From Barnesiella viscericola DSM 18177 (lineage in GTDB: Bacteria > Bacteroidota > Bacteroidia > Bacteroidales > Barnesiellaceae): a stretch of 64,000 nt of DNA. Numbering within the stretch: the first letter of the stretch is position 1; each line of letters opens with the position of its first letter. A program made the position numbers and the translations under genes. Where the stretch lies: positions 1,364,001 to 1,428,000 of the forward strand of contig NZ_CP007034.1 of NCBI RefSeq assembly GCF_000512915.1, given 5' to 3'. This document shows, one piece after another, positions 27,032 to 36,085 of this stretch. The notes below the pieces were generated by a model that saw only the letters and a list, made by a program, of their open reading frames with translations, was not told the DNA's origin and made no database searches.

Positions 27032-28684
27032 TTAGTCAATCGAACCGTCTTGCTCCAGCTTCAAGGTCTTGGTGGGCTGGTCGCAAACCTCGGTGGGGCC
27101 AAAGTATTGGATAGGACCGGGGTATACGTAGCAGGTGTTCATAGCCCACTCGTCGCGATGTGCAGCAAAGTACTTGAAGGGGGCACCGTCGAGGTGAACG
27201 AGGGCTTTTTGGATCACGGGTTTCATCTCGCCGTGACGACGCTCCATGTTCATCATCATGGTCACAGGCACACCGCCGGCAATCCATTCGCTGGCCGGTT
27301 TGGTGGTGTTGCGTACCGACGACATGTAACCGGTGCGGCCTTCGCCTACGAGCAACGATGCGGTGTAACCCAGCGAGTAGCAGTAGTCGGCATCGAAGTT
27401 GGAGGGGTCGGCGCAACGGCCTTCATATCCGAAGAAGTGGTACTGGGTAGCGAACTTGCCGTCGTATTTGCCTTCGGCTTTCATCTCGGCCAGGCGACGT
27501 CCTACCATTTCGCCCAGCAGTTTCTCGGTCTCGATGAGCGATACCTGTACGTTTCCGTGGGGGTCGCGGTCGAGCGTGAGCTGACGGGCTACACCTTCGG
27601 GCAGGCTGGCATAGATGGCCGAGTTTTCGGGCGAGAGGTGTTTGATGATGTAGTTTCTCTGCTCCGATTTCTTGATCATGGCAAACTCGGAACCGTTCTC
27701 GGCCAGGTAGTCGTTGAGTTCGGCGATGAGTCGCTTCATGGCGGGAATGAACTCGATGAGGCCTTCGGGAATCAGCACGGTACCGAAGTTGAAGCCTTTG
27801 GCGGCACGGGCGGCTACGATATTGGCAATGTTGTTGACGATGTCGTCGAGGGTCATCTGCTTGGCCTCAACCTCTTCGGAAATCAGGCAGATGTTGGGTT
27901 GTGTCTGCAAGGCGCATTCAAGAGCGATGTGCGAAGCCGAACGTCCCATCAACTTGATGAAGTGCCAGTATTTCTTGGCCGAGTTGCAGTCGCGTTGGAT
28001 ATTACCGATTACCTCGGAGTATACCTTGCAGGCGGTATCGAAACCGAAGGAGCACTCGATCATCTCGTTCTTCAAGTCGCCGTCGATGGTCTTGGGGCAA
28101 CCGATTACCTGTACGCCGGCACCGATCTGTTTGTAGTATTCGGCCAGCACGCAGGCGTTGGTGTTGGAGTCGTCGCCACCGATGATAACCACGGCCTTGA
28201 TGCCCAACTCCTTGATGATTTCGAGACCGCTGTCGAACTGTTCTTTCGTTTCGAGTTTGGTGCGGCCCGAACCGATGATGTCGAAACCACCCGTGTTGCG
28301 GTAGTCGTCGATGATATCGGCGGTAAGTTCCATGTATTTATGGTCGATGAGTCCGCCCGGGCCCAGCAGGAAACCGAAGAGGCGGCTATCCTTGTTCATG
28401 GCTTTGAGTCCGTCGAAGAGACCCGAAATTACGTTGTGTCCACCGGGAGCCTGACCACCCGAGAGGATTACGCCCACGTTGATGGCGGGATACTCTTTCT
28501 TGGGGGCTGCTTCAAAACGGAGCACGGGCATGCCGTAGGTATTGGGGAACAACTTGGCGATAGCCTCCTGGTCGGCCACCGATTGCGTGGCTTTGCCCTC
28601 GACGATGGTTACGCCGTTCTTAATGGCTTCGGGCAGCTTGGGCTGATACGAAGCACGAGCAGTTTGAAGTGCACTTTTCTTCAT
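27032..28684 (-). CDS. pfp: Pyrophosphate-dependent 6-phosphofructokinase
   Basis: Interconverts fructose 6-phosphate and fructose 1,6-bisphosphate using PPi, reversibly, in the cytosol. At 550 aa it belongs to the long PFP class. The active-site GGDDSNTNA has Asp-Asp where ATP enzymes have GGDG, and [10 protein letters not shown] has the Lys typical of PPi enzymes. The glycine-rich [13 protein letters not shown] binds the phosphoryl donor. An ATP-type pfkA is also present at 53.6 kb, so both enzymes coexist. It is monocistronic with its own terminator. Confidence 0.94.
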   Translation of the reverse strand: MKKSALQTARASYQPKLPEAIKNGVTIVEGKATQSVADQEAIAKLFPNTYGMPVLRFEAAPKKEYPAINVGVILSGGQAPGGHNVISGLFDGLKAMNKDSRLFGFLLGPGGLIDHKYMELTADIIDDYRNTGGFDIIGSGRTKLETKEQFDSGLEIIKELGIKAVVIIGGDDSNTNACVLAEYYKQIGAGVQVIGCPKTIDGDLKNEMIECSFGFDTACKVYSEVIGNIQRDCNSAKKYWHFIKLMGRSASHIALECALQTQPNICLISEEVEAKQMTLDDIVNNIANIVAARAAKGFNFGTVLIPEGLIEFIPAMKRLIAELNDYLAENGSEFAMIKKSEQRNYIIKHLSPENSAIYASLPEGVARQLTLDRDPHGNVQVSLIETEKLLGEMVGRRLAEMKAEGKYDGKFATQYHFFGYEGRCADPSNFDADYCYSLGYTASLLVGEGRTGYMSSVRNTTKPASEWIAGGVPVTMMMNMERRHGEMKPVIQKALVHLDGAPFKYFAAHRDEWAMNTCYVYPGPIQYFGPTEVCDQPTKTLKLEQDGSID

Positions 28685-28839
28685 TGTAAACTCTTTTGTT
28701 TATGTATGTTGATGATAACTTTTTCGTGTGGGCAAAGTTCGTATTTTTTTTTCAAAGAGCCAAACGGCAGGGTATTAAATTCCCACGACAGCCGGGTCAC
28801 AGCCCCACTCACTGTCGGGTGGCGAAAAAAGTGGCAACC

Positions 28840-28878
28840 CAAAAACCAGCCCCGGGGTTCACCACCCCGGGGCTGGTT
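28840..28878 (-). terminator. Terminator of the phage-type cluster
   Basis: CCAGCCCCGGGG and CCCCGGGGCTGG form a perfect 12-bp stem, followed on the minus strand by TTTTTGGG. It ends the transcript of the 205-residue gene. Confidence 0.88.
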
Positions 28879-28934
28879 GCATAAAGAGAGCCAAGTGCTT
28901 CGGTTATCCTTGCGATGAACACTTCGGCTCTATC

Positions 28935-29552
28935 CTATCGGACCACGCCTCGCAGCATCGATGCGGCTCTATCGGGTTGCCCCAATATCTCAAACACGAG
29001 GGCCGCACAGGTAGAACAGACGACAGGGACCAGCGCATCGCTCATTTCATAGCCGTTATATCGCAAGCGGGGATAGGGCACATAACGAGCCGTTTTCACC
29101 TGATGCTCCTCGACGCGCAACGGCAACGAGTAGTAATCGAGATACTTGACTCCCTCCTCGTCCGACAAGACACACACCGGATTGACTGAACCTCCCCGCG
29201 TGTAGGGATTGAATTGCAACTCATACAGCGGCGAGGTGCGGTCGATAAACGTGGTCACAGGCTGACGCCACCCTTCCATACAGAATTCGGTCATGCGCCA
29301 CACATCTTCGGGCAAAGTGACCCTTCCGCTCCCATCGGACCGCCGCTCAGGTTCCAAATCAGAAGCGCAGTCGTTCTGGGGCAGCTCCGATAGGGGGGTC
29401 GACACCCACACGGCAAGCACGGCATCGGCCATCTTGTTCTGGATATAGGTCTCGATATTGATACCCGATTTCACTGTAACGGAGCCTTCGTCGGTCAGCT
29501 CTTCCATGTTCGTCTTTACCCGTTGAACCAAATCGTCTAAACTTACCCGCAT
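28935..29552 (-). CDS. Phage-type protein of unknown function (205 aa)
   Basis: Not recognised. It begins MRVSLDDLVQRVKTNMEELTDEGSV and continues with a region on a conserved-looking FNPYTRGGSVNPVCVLSD and a C-terminal VVCSTCAALVFEILGQP. No signal peptide, transmembrane helix or nucleic-acid motif is seen. Its placement three base pairs after the tail-fibre-like gene, at the end of the capsid cluster, suggests a head-completion, neck or tail structural protein; this is inference from gene order. GC content and codon use resemble host genes. A strong terminator follows. Confidence 0.6.
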   Translation of the reverse strand: MRVSLDDLVQRVKTNMEELTDEGSVTVKSGINIETYIQNKMADAVLAVWVSTPLSELPQNDCASDLEPERRSDGSGRVTLPEDVWRMTEFCMEGWRQPVTTFIDRTSPLYELQFNPYTRGGSVNPVCVLSDEEGVKYLDYYSLPLRVEEHQVKTARYVPYPRLRYNGYEMSDALVPVVCSTCAALVFEILGQPDRAASMLRGVVR

Positions 29553-29555
29553 GGC

Positions 29556-30659
29556 CTACCCCCTTTTCTGCTTCAAGACATTATTCTCATCGACATAAAT
29601 ATCGCCTTCGACCAGGGTATCGCTCCACTGTTTCAACCGACAGTTCAACCCGTTGAGCGACAGTTGGCTGGTATTCAACGTCTGGCCCGCACTATCGAGT
29701 TGCGACAGGGTAATCTGTTGTGGCGAAATCGACAGCTCGCGTGAGCCGGAGTCATCGAACTGAGACATCAACAGTCTTACCTGGTTATTGTTATCCCAGT
29801 CGATAATCAGAACCTCCTTGTTGTTTCTCCAAAACTTTATTCCCCGTTCAACCGGGCTTATCACAATTTCGCTGTCACCTCCGGCCGGGACCCGCAGTTC
29901 TCCTGCCGTAGACAGAAAAGTCCCGGTCTCCAAGTGGTGGATAATGCCATCGCCCAACTCCCAGGTAGAGCCAAACCCTTTAACTCGAATGGCCTGTTGC
30001 CGATCGAGAACAATCAGTTGACCCGTAGGGAAATACAGTTGGTCGGCCACCGCATAAAAATGGGTTACCTCCTCCCATTTGTCCGATTCGTCGGGAATCT
30101 CTCCGGTAACACTCCCCGCCTGCTTCACCCGATAGTATTTACCCAGGTAGTAGACTACATCGGTAAATCCATCGGCATAAATATAAGTCGATGATTCGGT
30201 CCAACTTCCCCGATACATGTAGGACAAGTGTACCGCATCATCAAGCGATATGGGTGTGACATAATCACGCCAGGTGGTACCGTCCCACACCAGTACAATC
30301 ACAGCCGCCGAGGTAGTCGTTACCGTCAAGGGCGACACGCCTTTCAATGCCAGGAAATGATACGACCCGGCATGACCGGCAATATAGACAAAACAGGCTT
30401 CCTTTCCACTCTCGACGTTGGGACTGAATGAGTTTGTGTCGGTAATGATTCCGAAAAAGGGAGCCGGAGCCGCATGATTCGAATCGTACCACGAACGCCC
30501 GGTGGCGTCCCAAACCCAAATCGACTGGGTCTTGCCGTTAACAAAAAACTCACCGGGCAAACCGCCCTCGGGATAGGCCGAGAGCAGGGCATCAAGCCCG
30601 TAGAAAAATCCCAGGCACCCGTTTTGCCCGCGCAAATGGCTATGTTCTTTCACTTTCAT
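29556..30659 (-). CDS. Phage fibre or receptor-binding-type protein (367 aa)
   Basis: A beta-rich protein with short aromatic repeats such as WVWDATGRSWYD (about 48-59) and VLVWDGTTWRDYVTP (about 135), a pattern seen in phage fibre and carbohydrate-binding proteins, then a middle GYYRV-like segment (YYLGKYYRVKQAG) and a C-terminal stretch with alternating polar residues (QITLSQLDSAGQTLNTSQLS) fitting a trimeric fibre. It ends VYVDENNVLKQKRG-like (DIYVDENNVLKQKRG). The role is inferred from composition and position. It overlaps the preceding 127-codon gene by 4 bp, so they are translationally coupled. Confidence 0.55.
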   Translation of the reverse strand: MKVKEHSHLRGQNGCLGFFYGLDALLSAYPEGGLPGEFFVNGKTQSIWVWDATGRSWYDSNHAAPAPFFGIITDTNSFSPNVESGKEACFVYIAGHAGSYHFLALKGVSPLTVTTTSAAVIVLVWDGTTWRDYVTPISLDDAVHLSYMYRGSWTESSTYIYADGFTDVVYYLGKYYRVKQAGSVTGEIPDESDKWEEVTHFYAVADQLYFPTGQLIVLDRQQAIRVKGFGSTWELGDGIIHHLETGTFLSTAGELRVPAGGDSEIVISPVERGIKFWRNNKEVLIIDWDNNNQVRLLMSQFDDSGSRELSISPQQITLSQLDSAGQTLNTSQLSLNGLNCRLKQWSDTLVEGDIYVDENNVLKQKRG

Positions 30660-31039
30660 CGTCTTTTCCCTTTCTTTAATTGTGTGAATACAAGGTGGAA
30701 CCGCTCGGCTGCCTGTTCAATCAGAGTCGGGGTAGAGACCTCCTCGTCGGTAAGTCCATACGGTTCCTTTCTCAAATAGTCCCGGGCAGCCTGCCACGAG
30801 CGTATGCCGGGGACGAGGGTATAAGTCTCGGGCTCGGGTTGGGCTTTGCTCCCTTCGAGCAGCGTAAACCGTTTGCCATATCCCCGGCTCTGTTCCAGGG
30901 CCCGTTGCAACGCCTCGTCGTCGGTCGAAAAAAGTCCGTTCACCCCGTCGTGAGCATAAAAATGGACCCGCTGGGGAACTCCCTCGACAACAACCGATGT
31001 GGACAGATTGCCCAGGCTCGTTCGATAAATCTTGATCAT
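30656..31039 (-). CDS. Small phage-type protein of unknown function (127 aa)
   Basis: Not recognised. It starts MIKIYRTSLGNLSTSVVVEG, contains VHFYAHDGVNGLFSTDDEALQRALEQS and ends with a basic tail (QLKKGKRR). It is probably soluble and mixed alpha/beta. It sits directly after the capsid gene's terminator and overlaps the fibre-like gene by 4 bp, which suggests a head or head-tail joining role. There are no catalytic motifs. Confidence 0.6.
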   Translation of the reverse strand: MIKIYRTSLGNLSTSVVVEGVPQRVHFYAHDGVNGLFSTDDEALQRALEQSRGYGKRFTLLEGSKAQPEPETYTLVPGIRSWQAARDYLRKEPYGLTDEEVSTPTLIEQAAERFHLVFTQLKKGKRR

Positions 31040-31074
31040 AATCTATTTCTTCATTTTTAATAAACGATACTTCT

Positions 31075-31121
31075 GTTTCAAAAACGGGGCAGCCGGTTTT
31101 TGGAATCTCCGGTTGCCCCGT
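31075..31121 (-). terminator. Terminator after the capsid gene
   Basis: On the minus strand ACGGGGCAACCGG pairs with CCGGCTGCCCCGT (one mismatch) and is followed by five T. It lies between the capsid gene and the next virion gene, so capsid transcripts can be uncoupled from downstream genes. Confidence 0.8.
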
Positions 31122-31185
31122 GCAGTCCCCTCCTCAAAAAGCGACTATAATCCAGCCTGCGCCCGACTTATCGCCGAGCCGCGAA

Positions 31186-32586
31186 TCAATCGCCGCCGGG
31201 GATTACCGGCTCGATGCGCATGTGAGCGGCCGGATAGCGCAACGTCAAACAGCTGGCCTCGGTCAGCACCAGAGCATCGGTATTGCGCACACCCGATTTT
31301 TTCAGGTCGAGCTCCTGGGCATCGAACGGCACATGCGACCACTTCTGGATAAACTCGGGGTCGAACACGAAACCGTAGTCGCTCATGCCGCAATCGTCGA
31401 AGACCTCGGAGTAGAGCACATAGAGTTTACCGAACTTCGAGCGGATTTCCGAGAAGTCGATACCCCACATCACCTTGTCCTCACGAGCCATCACCACCTT
31501 GGTCAACTCGATCTTGTTGATGCGGCCGATGAACGACGAACCACCGATGAGGATCTTGCGCTTGTTGCCGCCGTTGCCCGTGAAGGCCTGACGCATCATG
31601 TCGATGAGGTCGTTTTGCGTCATCTCGACCGACGGGTTGTAGGTGTAGTGGTTGCCGGCCTGCCACCAGATACCGCCCGTGAGCATCACGTTCTCCTTCT
31701 TGCGGGGGTCGAAGATGGTGTTCTTCACCCCGAACATAAAGCTCTTCTCCATGCCCAGACGCATGTCGTAGATGGCGGCCTCCTCGGCATCGGAGAAGTC
31801 CCACTCGACCTCCTTGTTGGCAATCTTCTGGAAGGTCGACTGCTCGATCTGCATCTTGAAAATCTGGCAATAGTTCTGGCTCTTGACGGGCAAGGCGGCA
31901 AACTGAGCCGTCTGCACGTCGAGCTCGGTAGCGGCACGTCCCATGCGGATAAGCGGCGTATTCACAGGAATTGAGGGCACGCAGTTGGTCACCGTGCCAA
32001 TCTTGGCTCCGTTGATGGGATAGACCGTGAGCGAGCCGGTCTCCTCGTCTTTGGAAGCAATGTAGAGCACCAGGTCGGCATTCGACTGGGTACCGTCGGG
32101 CTCATAGCCCTTCACACCCTGCACGAGAATCGTCTCGGACACCTCGAAGATGCTGTTGTCGACGGCATCGATCTTGGCCTTCTTGTGCGTGTCGTTGGCC
32201 GAACCCGAGGCGGGGGCCGTATAGGCCGTCTTCAAATAAGACTTGGTAGGCTTCACGTCGACCGAGTAGTAATCGACAATCATCGACGACGCCTTGCGGG
32301 CCCCGTTCCAACGCGACAGCTGGTCGATAGGCGTGGACATGGGCCGAATGCGCACAATGCGCTTATCTACCTCGTTGCGCAACAGCGAAGGACTGTTCTC
32401 GCGCACAATATCGGTCGTGAGCGGCTCGTTGGTCACGAGCTTGCCGCCCGACATGCCCGGGATAATGGCGGCCAAAGCCAGGCCACCGTCAAACAGGCCC
32501 GACCAGATGTGCCAGCACACCACCAGAGCAATCAGTCCCACCAGCCAAAGCAGTGGAGTTTTCCACTTCATCAAAAACTTTTTCAT
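31186..32586 (-). CDS. SU10/HK97-type major capsid protein with hydrophobic N-terminus
   Basis: Likely phage major capsid protein (466 aa). The region from about 56 carries the SU10-like (DUF5309-type) pattern: LTTDIVRENSPSLLRNEVD, RIVRIRPMSTPIDQLSR, then PLIRMGRAATELDVQT, and LGMEKSFMFGVKNTIFDP with TGGIWWQAGNH. Unusually, residues 1-45 read MKKFLMKWKTPLLWLVGLIA then LVVCWHIWSG, a clear membrane-spanning or signal-like helix ahead of the fold. ATG 32586 with GGAAAG upstream is chosen over 32619. An internal Met at 45 (base 32454) has no visible ribosome site. The scaffold-like gene lies upstream, a terminator downstream. Confidence 0.75.
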   Translation of the reverse strand: MKKFLMKWKTPLLWLVGLIALVVCWHIWSGLFDGGLALAAIIPGMSGGKLVTNEPLTTDIVRENSPSLLRNEVDKRIVRIRPMSTPIDQLSRWNGARKASSMIVDYYSVDVKPTKSYLKTAYTAPASGSANDTHKKAKIDAVDNSIFEVSETILVQGVKGYEPDGTQSNADLVLYIASKDEETGSLTVYPINGAKIGTVTNCVPSIPVNTPLIRMGRAATELDVQTAQFAALPVKSQNYCQIFKMQIEQSTFQKIANKEVEWDFSDAEEAAIYDMRLGMEKSFMFGVKNTIFDPRKKENVMLTGGIWWQAGNHYTYNPSVEMTQNDLIDMMRQAFTGNGGNKRKILIGGSSFIGRINKIELTKVVMAREDKVMWGIDFSEIRSKFGKLYVLYSEVFDDCGMSDYGFVFDPEFIQKWSHVPFDAQELDLKKSGVRNTDALVLTEASCLTLRYPAAHMRIEPVIPGGD

Positions 32587-32696
32587 CGTTTCTTTCCAAT
32601 TTAAATTCAACAAAAACATAAGATTTCAAAAAAACAGGTTTGTAAATAGTTTCACTCATTCCCGGCAGGGGACAGATGTCCCCCCCGACGGCCGGA

Positions 32697-33455
32697 CTAC
32701 AAGTCCCACACACTGCGGCGACGGCGGTTCCCGAAGAAGGGCGACTGGTCATCACCGGCCTCGAAGCTGCCGCTGTTGCGTAAAGGGGGTAACGAGTCGC
32801 CCGAACGCTCACGCTTCTCGAAAACGATGCGGGCATTACGGCCGCGCACCTCGCCGTCGTGCTCGGCACACGACAGGTCGCTGTCGTAGTGCAGCCCCTT
32901 GAAGAGCAACTCCAATACCTCGTCGTTCAACTCGCCCATGAACACATGGTTGCACAAGTGGTACACCCGGTCGAGGAACGACTCGAACTCACTGTCGCTC
33001 ATACCCTTGTCGGCCTTGAAGCGCTCCATGCAACGCGTGCTCTTCTGCAAGTTGTCGCGCATCTGCGATTCCAGTTCGTTGAAGCGGGCCATGCGCGACA
33101 GGTACTCATCGTTGGCCCGGCGTACCTCGGCCATGCGCCCCTCGTCCTGGGCACAGTCGAGCATGTCGCGCCCGAAATAGCGCACACACGCCACCAGCGC
33201 ATCGTCGCCCCCTATCACGTCCGAGATGAAAGCCCCCATCTTGGGATTGGCCGTAAACAACTTGCACAGTTTGCCCTGGTCGTCGGCCAGCCGTTCATAG
33301 CGTTCGTTGCGATACGAGTCATACTCCTCCAAGGCATCGAACAGCTCGTCGTCGTTGTCCAGGCGTCGGGCCGGGAAACGTTGCAAGATTTTCTCCACCA
33401 GCAAATCGCGGGATCTGCGTCGGTTGCGATTTTCTTTCTGATAATTCTTTTCCAT
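32697..33455 (-). CDS. Coiled, charged phage-type protein, possible scaffold (252 aa)
   Basis: Not recognised by a named motif. The protein is strongly charged and mostly helical: MEKNYQKENRNRRRSRDLLV, DELFDALEEYDSYRNERYER and LESQMRDNLQKSTRCMERFK suggest coiled coil, and the C-terminus is basic (FFGNRRRRSVWDL). Its place immediately upstream of the capsid gene, its size and composition match phage scaffolding or capsid-assembly proteins. That role is inference. The start follows an AT-rich leader with a TTACTTTG near-promoter box around 33500. Confidence 0.6.
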   Translation of the reverse strand: MEKNYQKENRNRRRSRDLLVEKILQRFPARRLDNDDELFDALEEYDSYRNERYERLADDQGKLCKLFTANPKMGAFISDVIGGDDALVACVRYFGRDMLDCAQDEGRMAEVRRANDEYLSRMARFNELESQMRDNLQKSTRCMERFKADKGMSDSEFESFLDRVYHLCNHVFMGELNDEVLELLFKGLHYDSDLSCAEHDGEVRGRNARIVFEKRERSGDSLPPLRNSGSFEAGDDQSPFFGNRRRRSVWDL

Positions 33456-33593
33456 AAAACTTAATGATTAGATTTCCCATATATGGTACCGCAAAGTAAG
33501 CCCCGCACACACCCCGTTTTGTGGCAGCTTCATACAAACTCGACTCCCGCCGAAAGATTTCGCCGCAAATGAACGATTACCGAAAAATTTCTT

Positions 33594-33601
33594 TATTTTT
33601 G
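33594..33601 (+). promoter_or_regulatory. -7 box of the fumarase gene
   Basis: TATTTTTG matches TAnnTTTG, 81 bp before the start codon. Confidence 0.55.
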
Positions 33602-33681
33602 CATCACGATTACCCCGCATCGCCCCTCCCGCAGCGGCGGCGGACTATCGACCGACAACACAAACCAAATAAGATATAACT

Positions 33682-35322
33682 ATGGCTATCACACCGTTTA
33701 AGTATCAACCCATGTTCCCGCTGGGCGAAGATACGACCGAGTACTATCTGCTTACGAAAGACTATGTGTCGGTAAGCGAGTTTGAAGGGAAACCTATCTT
33801 AAAAATCGCCAAAGAGGGTCTCACCGCCATGGCCAACGCTGCCTTCCGCGACGTATCGTTCATGCTGCGCCGCTCGCACAACGAGCAAGTGGCCAAAATC
33901 CTGCACGACCCCGAAGCCAGCGAAAACGACAAATACGTGGCCCTCACCTTCCTGCGCAATGCCGAGGTAGCCGCCAAAGGCGTACTGCCCTTCTGCCAGG
34001 ATACGGGTACGGCCATTATCCACGGCGAAAAAGGCCAACAGGTATGGACCGGATACTGCGACGAAGAGGCCCTCTCGCTGGGCGTCTACAAGACCTACAC
34101 CGAGGAAAACCTGCGCTACTCGCAAAACGCTCCCCTCTCGATGTACGAAGAGGTGAACACCAAGTGCAACCTGCCCGCCCAAATCGACCTCGAAGCCACC
34201 GAAGGCATGGAATACCGATTCCTCTGCGTGACCAAAGGCGGCGGCTCGGCCAACAAAACCTACCTCTATCAAGAGACCAAAGCCATTCTCAACCCCGCCA
34301 CCCTCGTGCCCTTCCTCGTTGAGAAGATGAAGACCCTCGGTACGGCAGCCTGCCCGCCCTACCACATCGCCTTCGTCATCGGCGGTACCTCGGCCGAGAA
34401 GAACCTGCTCACCGTCAAGCTCGCCTCGACCCACTACTACGACAACCTGCCCACCACGGGCAACGAATACGGCCGCGCCTTCCGCGACGTCGAGCTCGAG
34501 AAACAGGTACTCGAAGAGGCTCACCGCATCGGCCTCGGTGCACAGTTCGGTGGCAAATACTTTGCCCACGACGTGCGCATCATACGTCTGCCCCGTCATG
34601 GCGCCTCCTGCCCCGTAGGTCTGGGCGTAAGCTGCTCGGCCGACCGCAACATCAAGTGCAAAATCAACAAAGACGGTATCTGGATCGAGAAACTCGACAG
34701 CCACCCCGGCGAACTCATTCCCGAGGAACTGCGTCAGGCCGGCGAAGGCAATGCCGTGAAGATAAACCTCAACCAACCCATGAGCGAGATTCTCAAAGAG
34801 CTCGACAAATACCCCGTAGCTACCCGCCTCTCGCTCAACGGCACCATCATCGTGGGCCGCGACATCGCACACGCCAAACTCAAAGAGCGCCTCGACCGCG
34901 GCGAAGACCTGCCCCAGTACATCAAGGACCACCCCATCTACTACGCCGGTCCCGCCAAGACCCCGAAAGGCATGGCCTGCGGCTCGATGGGACCCACGAC
35001 AGCCGGTCGTATGGACCCCTACGTCGACCTCTTCCAAAGCCACGGAGGCTCCATGATCATGTTGGCCAAGGGTAACCGCAGCCAAGCCGTCACCGACGCC
35101 TGCAAGAAACACGGCGGCTTCTACCTGGGCAGCATCGGCGGTCCGGCCGCAATCCTCGCCCAGAACAACATCAAGAGCATCGAGTGCGTCGAGTATCCCG
35201 AGCTCGGCATGGAGGCCATTTGGAAAATCGAGGTAGAAGACTTCCCTGCATTTATCCTCGTCGATAACAAGGGCAACGACTTCTTCAAACAGATCAAACC
35301 CATCTGCCCCGCCCACAAATAA
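33682..35322 (+). CDS. fumB: Class I fumarate hydratase (Fe-S type)
   Basis: Hydrates fumarate to malate in the cytosol using a [4Fe-4S] cluster; in Bacteroidales it works mainly in the reductive direction during fumarate respiration. The 546-residue single chain joins the alpha-type (1 to about 290) and beta-type (about 340-546) domains of two-subunit enzymes. Cys in [27 protein letters not shown] and others are probable cluster ligands. The C-terminal half has [11 protein letters not shown] and [11 protein letters not shown]. The fum symbol letter is provisional. A strong terminator follows. Confidence 0.94.
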   Translation: MAITPFKYQPMFPLGEDTTEYYLLTKDYVSVSEFEGKPILKIAKEGLTAMANAAFRDVSFMLRRSHNEQVAKILHDPEASENDKYVALTFLRNAEVAAKGVLPFCQDTGTAIIHGEKGQQVWTGYCDEEALSLGVYKTYTEENLRYSQNAPLSMYEEVNTKCNLPAQIDLEATEGMEYRFLCVTKGGGSANKTYLYQETKAILNPATLVPFLVEKMKTLGTAACPPYHIAFVIGGTSAEKNLLTVKLASTHYYDNLPTTGNEYGRAFRDVELEKQVLEEAHRIGLGAQFGGKYFAHDVRIIRLPRHGASCPVGLGVSCSADRNIKCKINKDGIWIEKLDSHPGELIPEELRQAGEGNAVKINLNQPMSEILKELDKYPVATRLSLNGTIIVGRDIAHAKLKERLDRGEDLPQYIKDHPIYYAGPAKTPKGMACGSMGPTTAGRMDPYVDLFQSHGGSMIMLAKGNRSQAVTDACKKHGGFYLGSIGGPAAILAQNNIKSIECVEYPELGMEAIWKIEVEDFPAFILVDNKGNDFFKQIKPICPAHK

Positions 35323-35353
35323 TCCCGCGGGACACAGACCCTACTTATACCAT

Positions 35354-35397
35354 CGGGGCTGCCTCGTTAATGAGGCAGCCCCGACGTGTTTTTTTAT
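35354..35397 (+). terminator. Terminator of the fumarase gene
   Basis: CGGGGCTGCCTC and GAGGCAGCCCCG form a perfect 12-bp stem, then GACGTGTTTTTTT. Confidence 0.92.
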
Positions 35398-35410
35398 AAA
35401 TTCAATTCTT

Positions 35411-36052
35411 CTACTTTCCCCGCTTCTCCTTCTCGAGAAGATGCTTTACCGCCAACCGATAGGTATAACGCACCTTCGGGTCATCTTGATCCCAAGAGGT
35501 CAGTTCATCGAGAACCAACTGTGGAAATTTCTTGCTAATATCTCTCAGAGCATTTCCTACCGATTTTCTCACATACTCACTCGAATCGGCCTTATGCTTA
35601 CTCAAAAAAACGACAGCCTCCAAAGGGTGTTCCTTGAAATAGGGCCGCGAGGTCCATATCCTCAGTCCTTCGGTAACAGCCCGAACCACATTCGGGTAAC
35701 CATCGGCCAACCATTCGGCAATAAGAGGCAATGCTCTTTCATACCCTCGCTCTTTACAAATAAAATCAAACGACTTGGCCAGCATCTCCTGCACACGCCA
35801 ATTCTCATCACGGCTTACCCGCTCTTTCAAAAAACTCAGGGCCTTTTCATTCTCCACCCCTACATACCCCAATAAAACGACCGACAACATACGCACCTGA
35901 TAAACCTGATTCTCAAACAATTCGAGTGAAAGGGCATAACATTCTTCATCACTATACGATGAGTGTATCTGATGAGCAGCATCTAAAATATGCTGGAATC
36001 CATTCTCAACCGTTACAATATAGGCTATAATCTCTTCAATATTCATATTCAT
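35411..36052 (-). CDS. HEAT-repeat DNA alkylation repair (AlkD-like) protein
   Basis: A 213-residue all-helical protein with tandem HEAT-like units, for example YQVRMLSVVLLGYVG, NWRVQEMLAKSFDFIC, YPNVVRAVTEGLRIWT and SEYVRKSVGNALRDIS, as in AlkD DNA glycosylases that wrap damaged DNA. AlkD enzymes use a catalytic Asp-Trp pair near the substrate; the segment EGLRIWTSRP holds a Trp, but I cannot confirm the Asp. So it may be an active glycosylase or a non-catalytic relative. It could also begin two codons later. Adjacent genes are unrelated. Confidence 0.78.
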   Translation of the reverse strand: MNMNIEEIIAYIVTVENGFQHILDAAHQIHSSYSDEECYALSLELFENQVYQVRMLSVVLLGYVGVENEKALSFLKERVSRDENWRVQEMLAKSFDFICKERGYERALPLIAEWLADGYPNVVRAVTEGLRIWTSRPYFKEHPLEAVVFLSKHKADSSEYVRKSVGNALRDISKKFPQLVLDELTSWDQDDPKVRYTYRLAVKHLLEKEKRGK

Positions 36053-36085
36053 TATATTATGGTTACCGTATCCAAGTCGTGCAAT

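Noticed and set aside
26813-28918. 701-codon plus-strand open frame
   Set aside because: It is the antisense reading of the PPi-phosphofructokinase gene, whose domains and terminator are on the minus strand.
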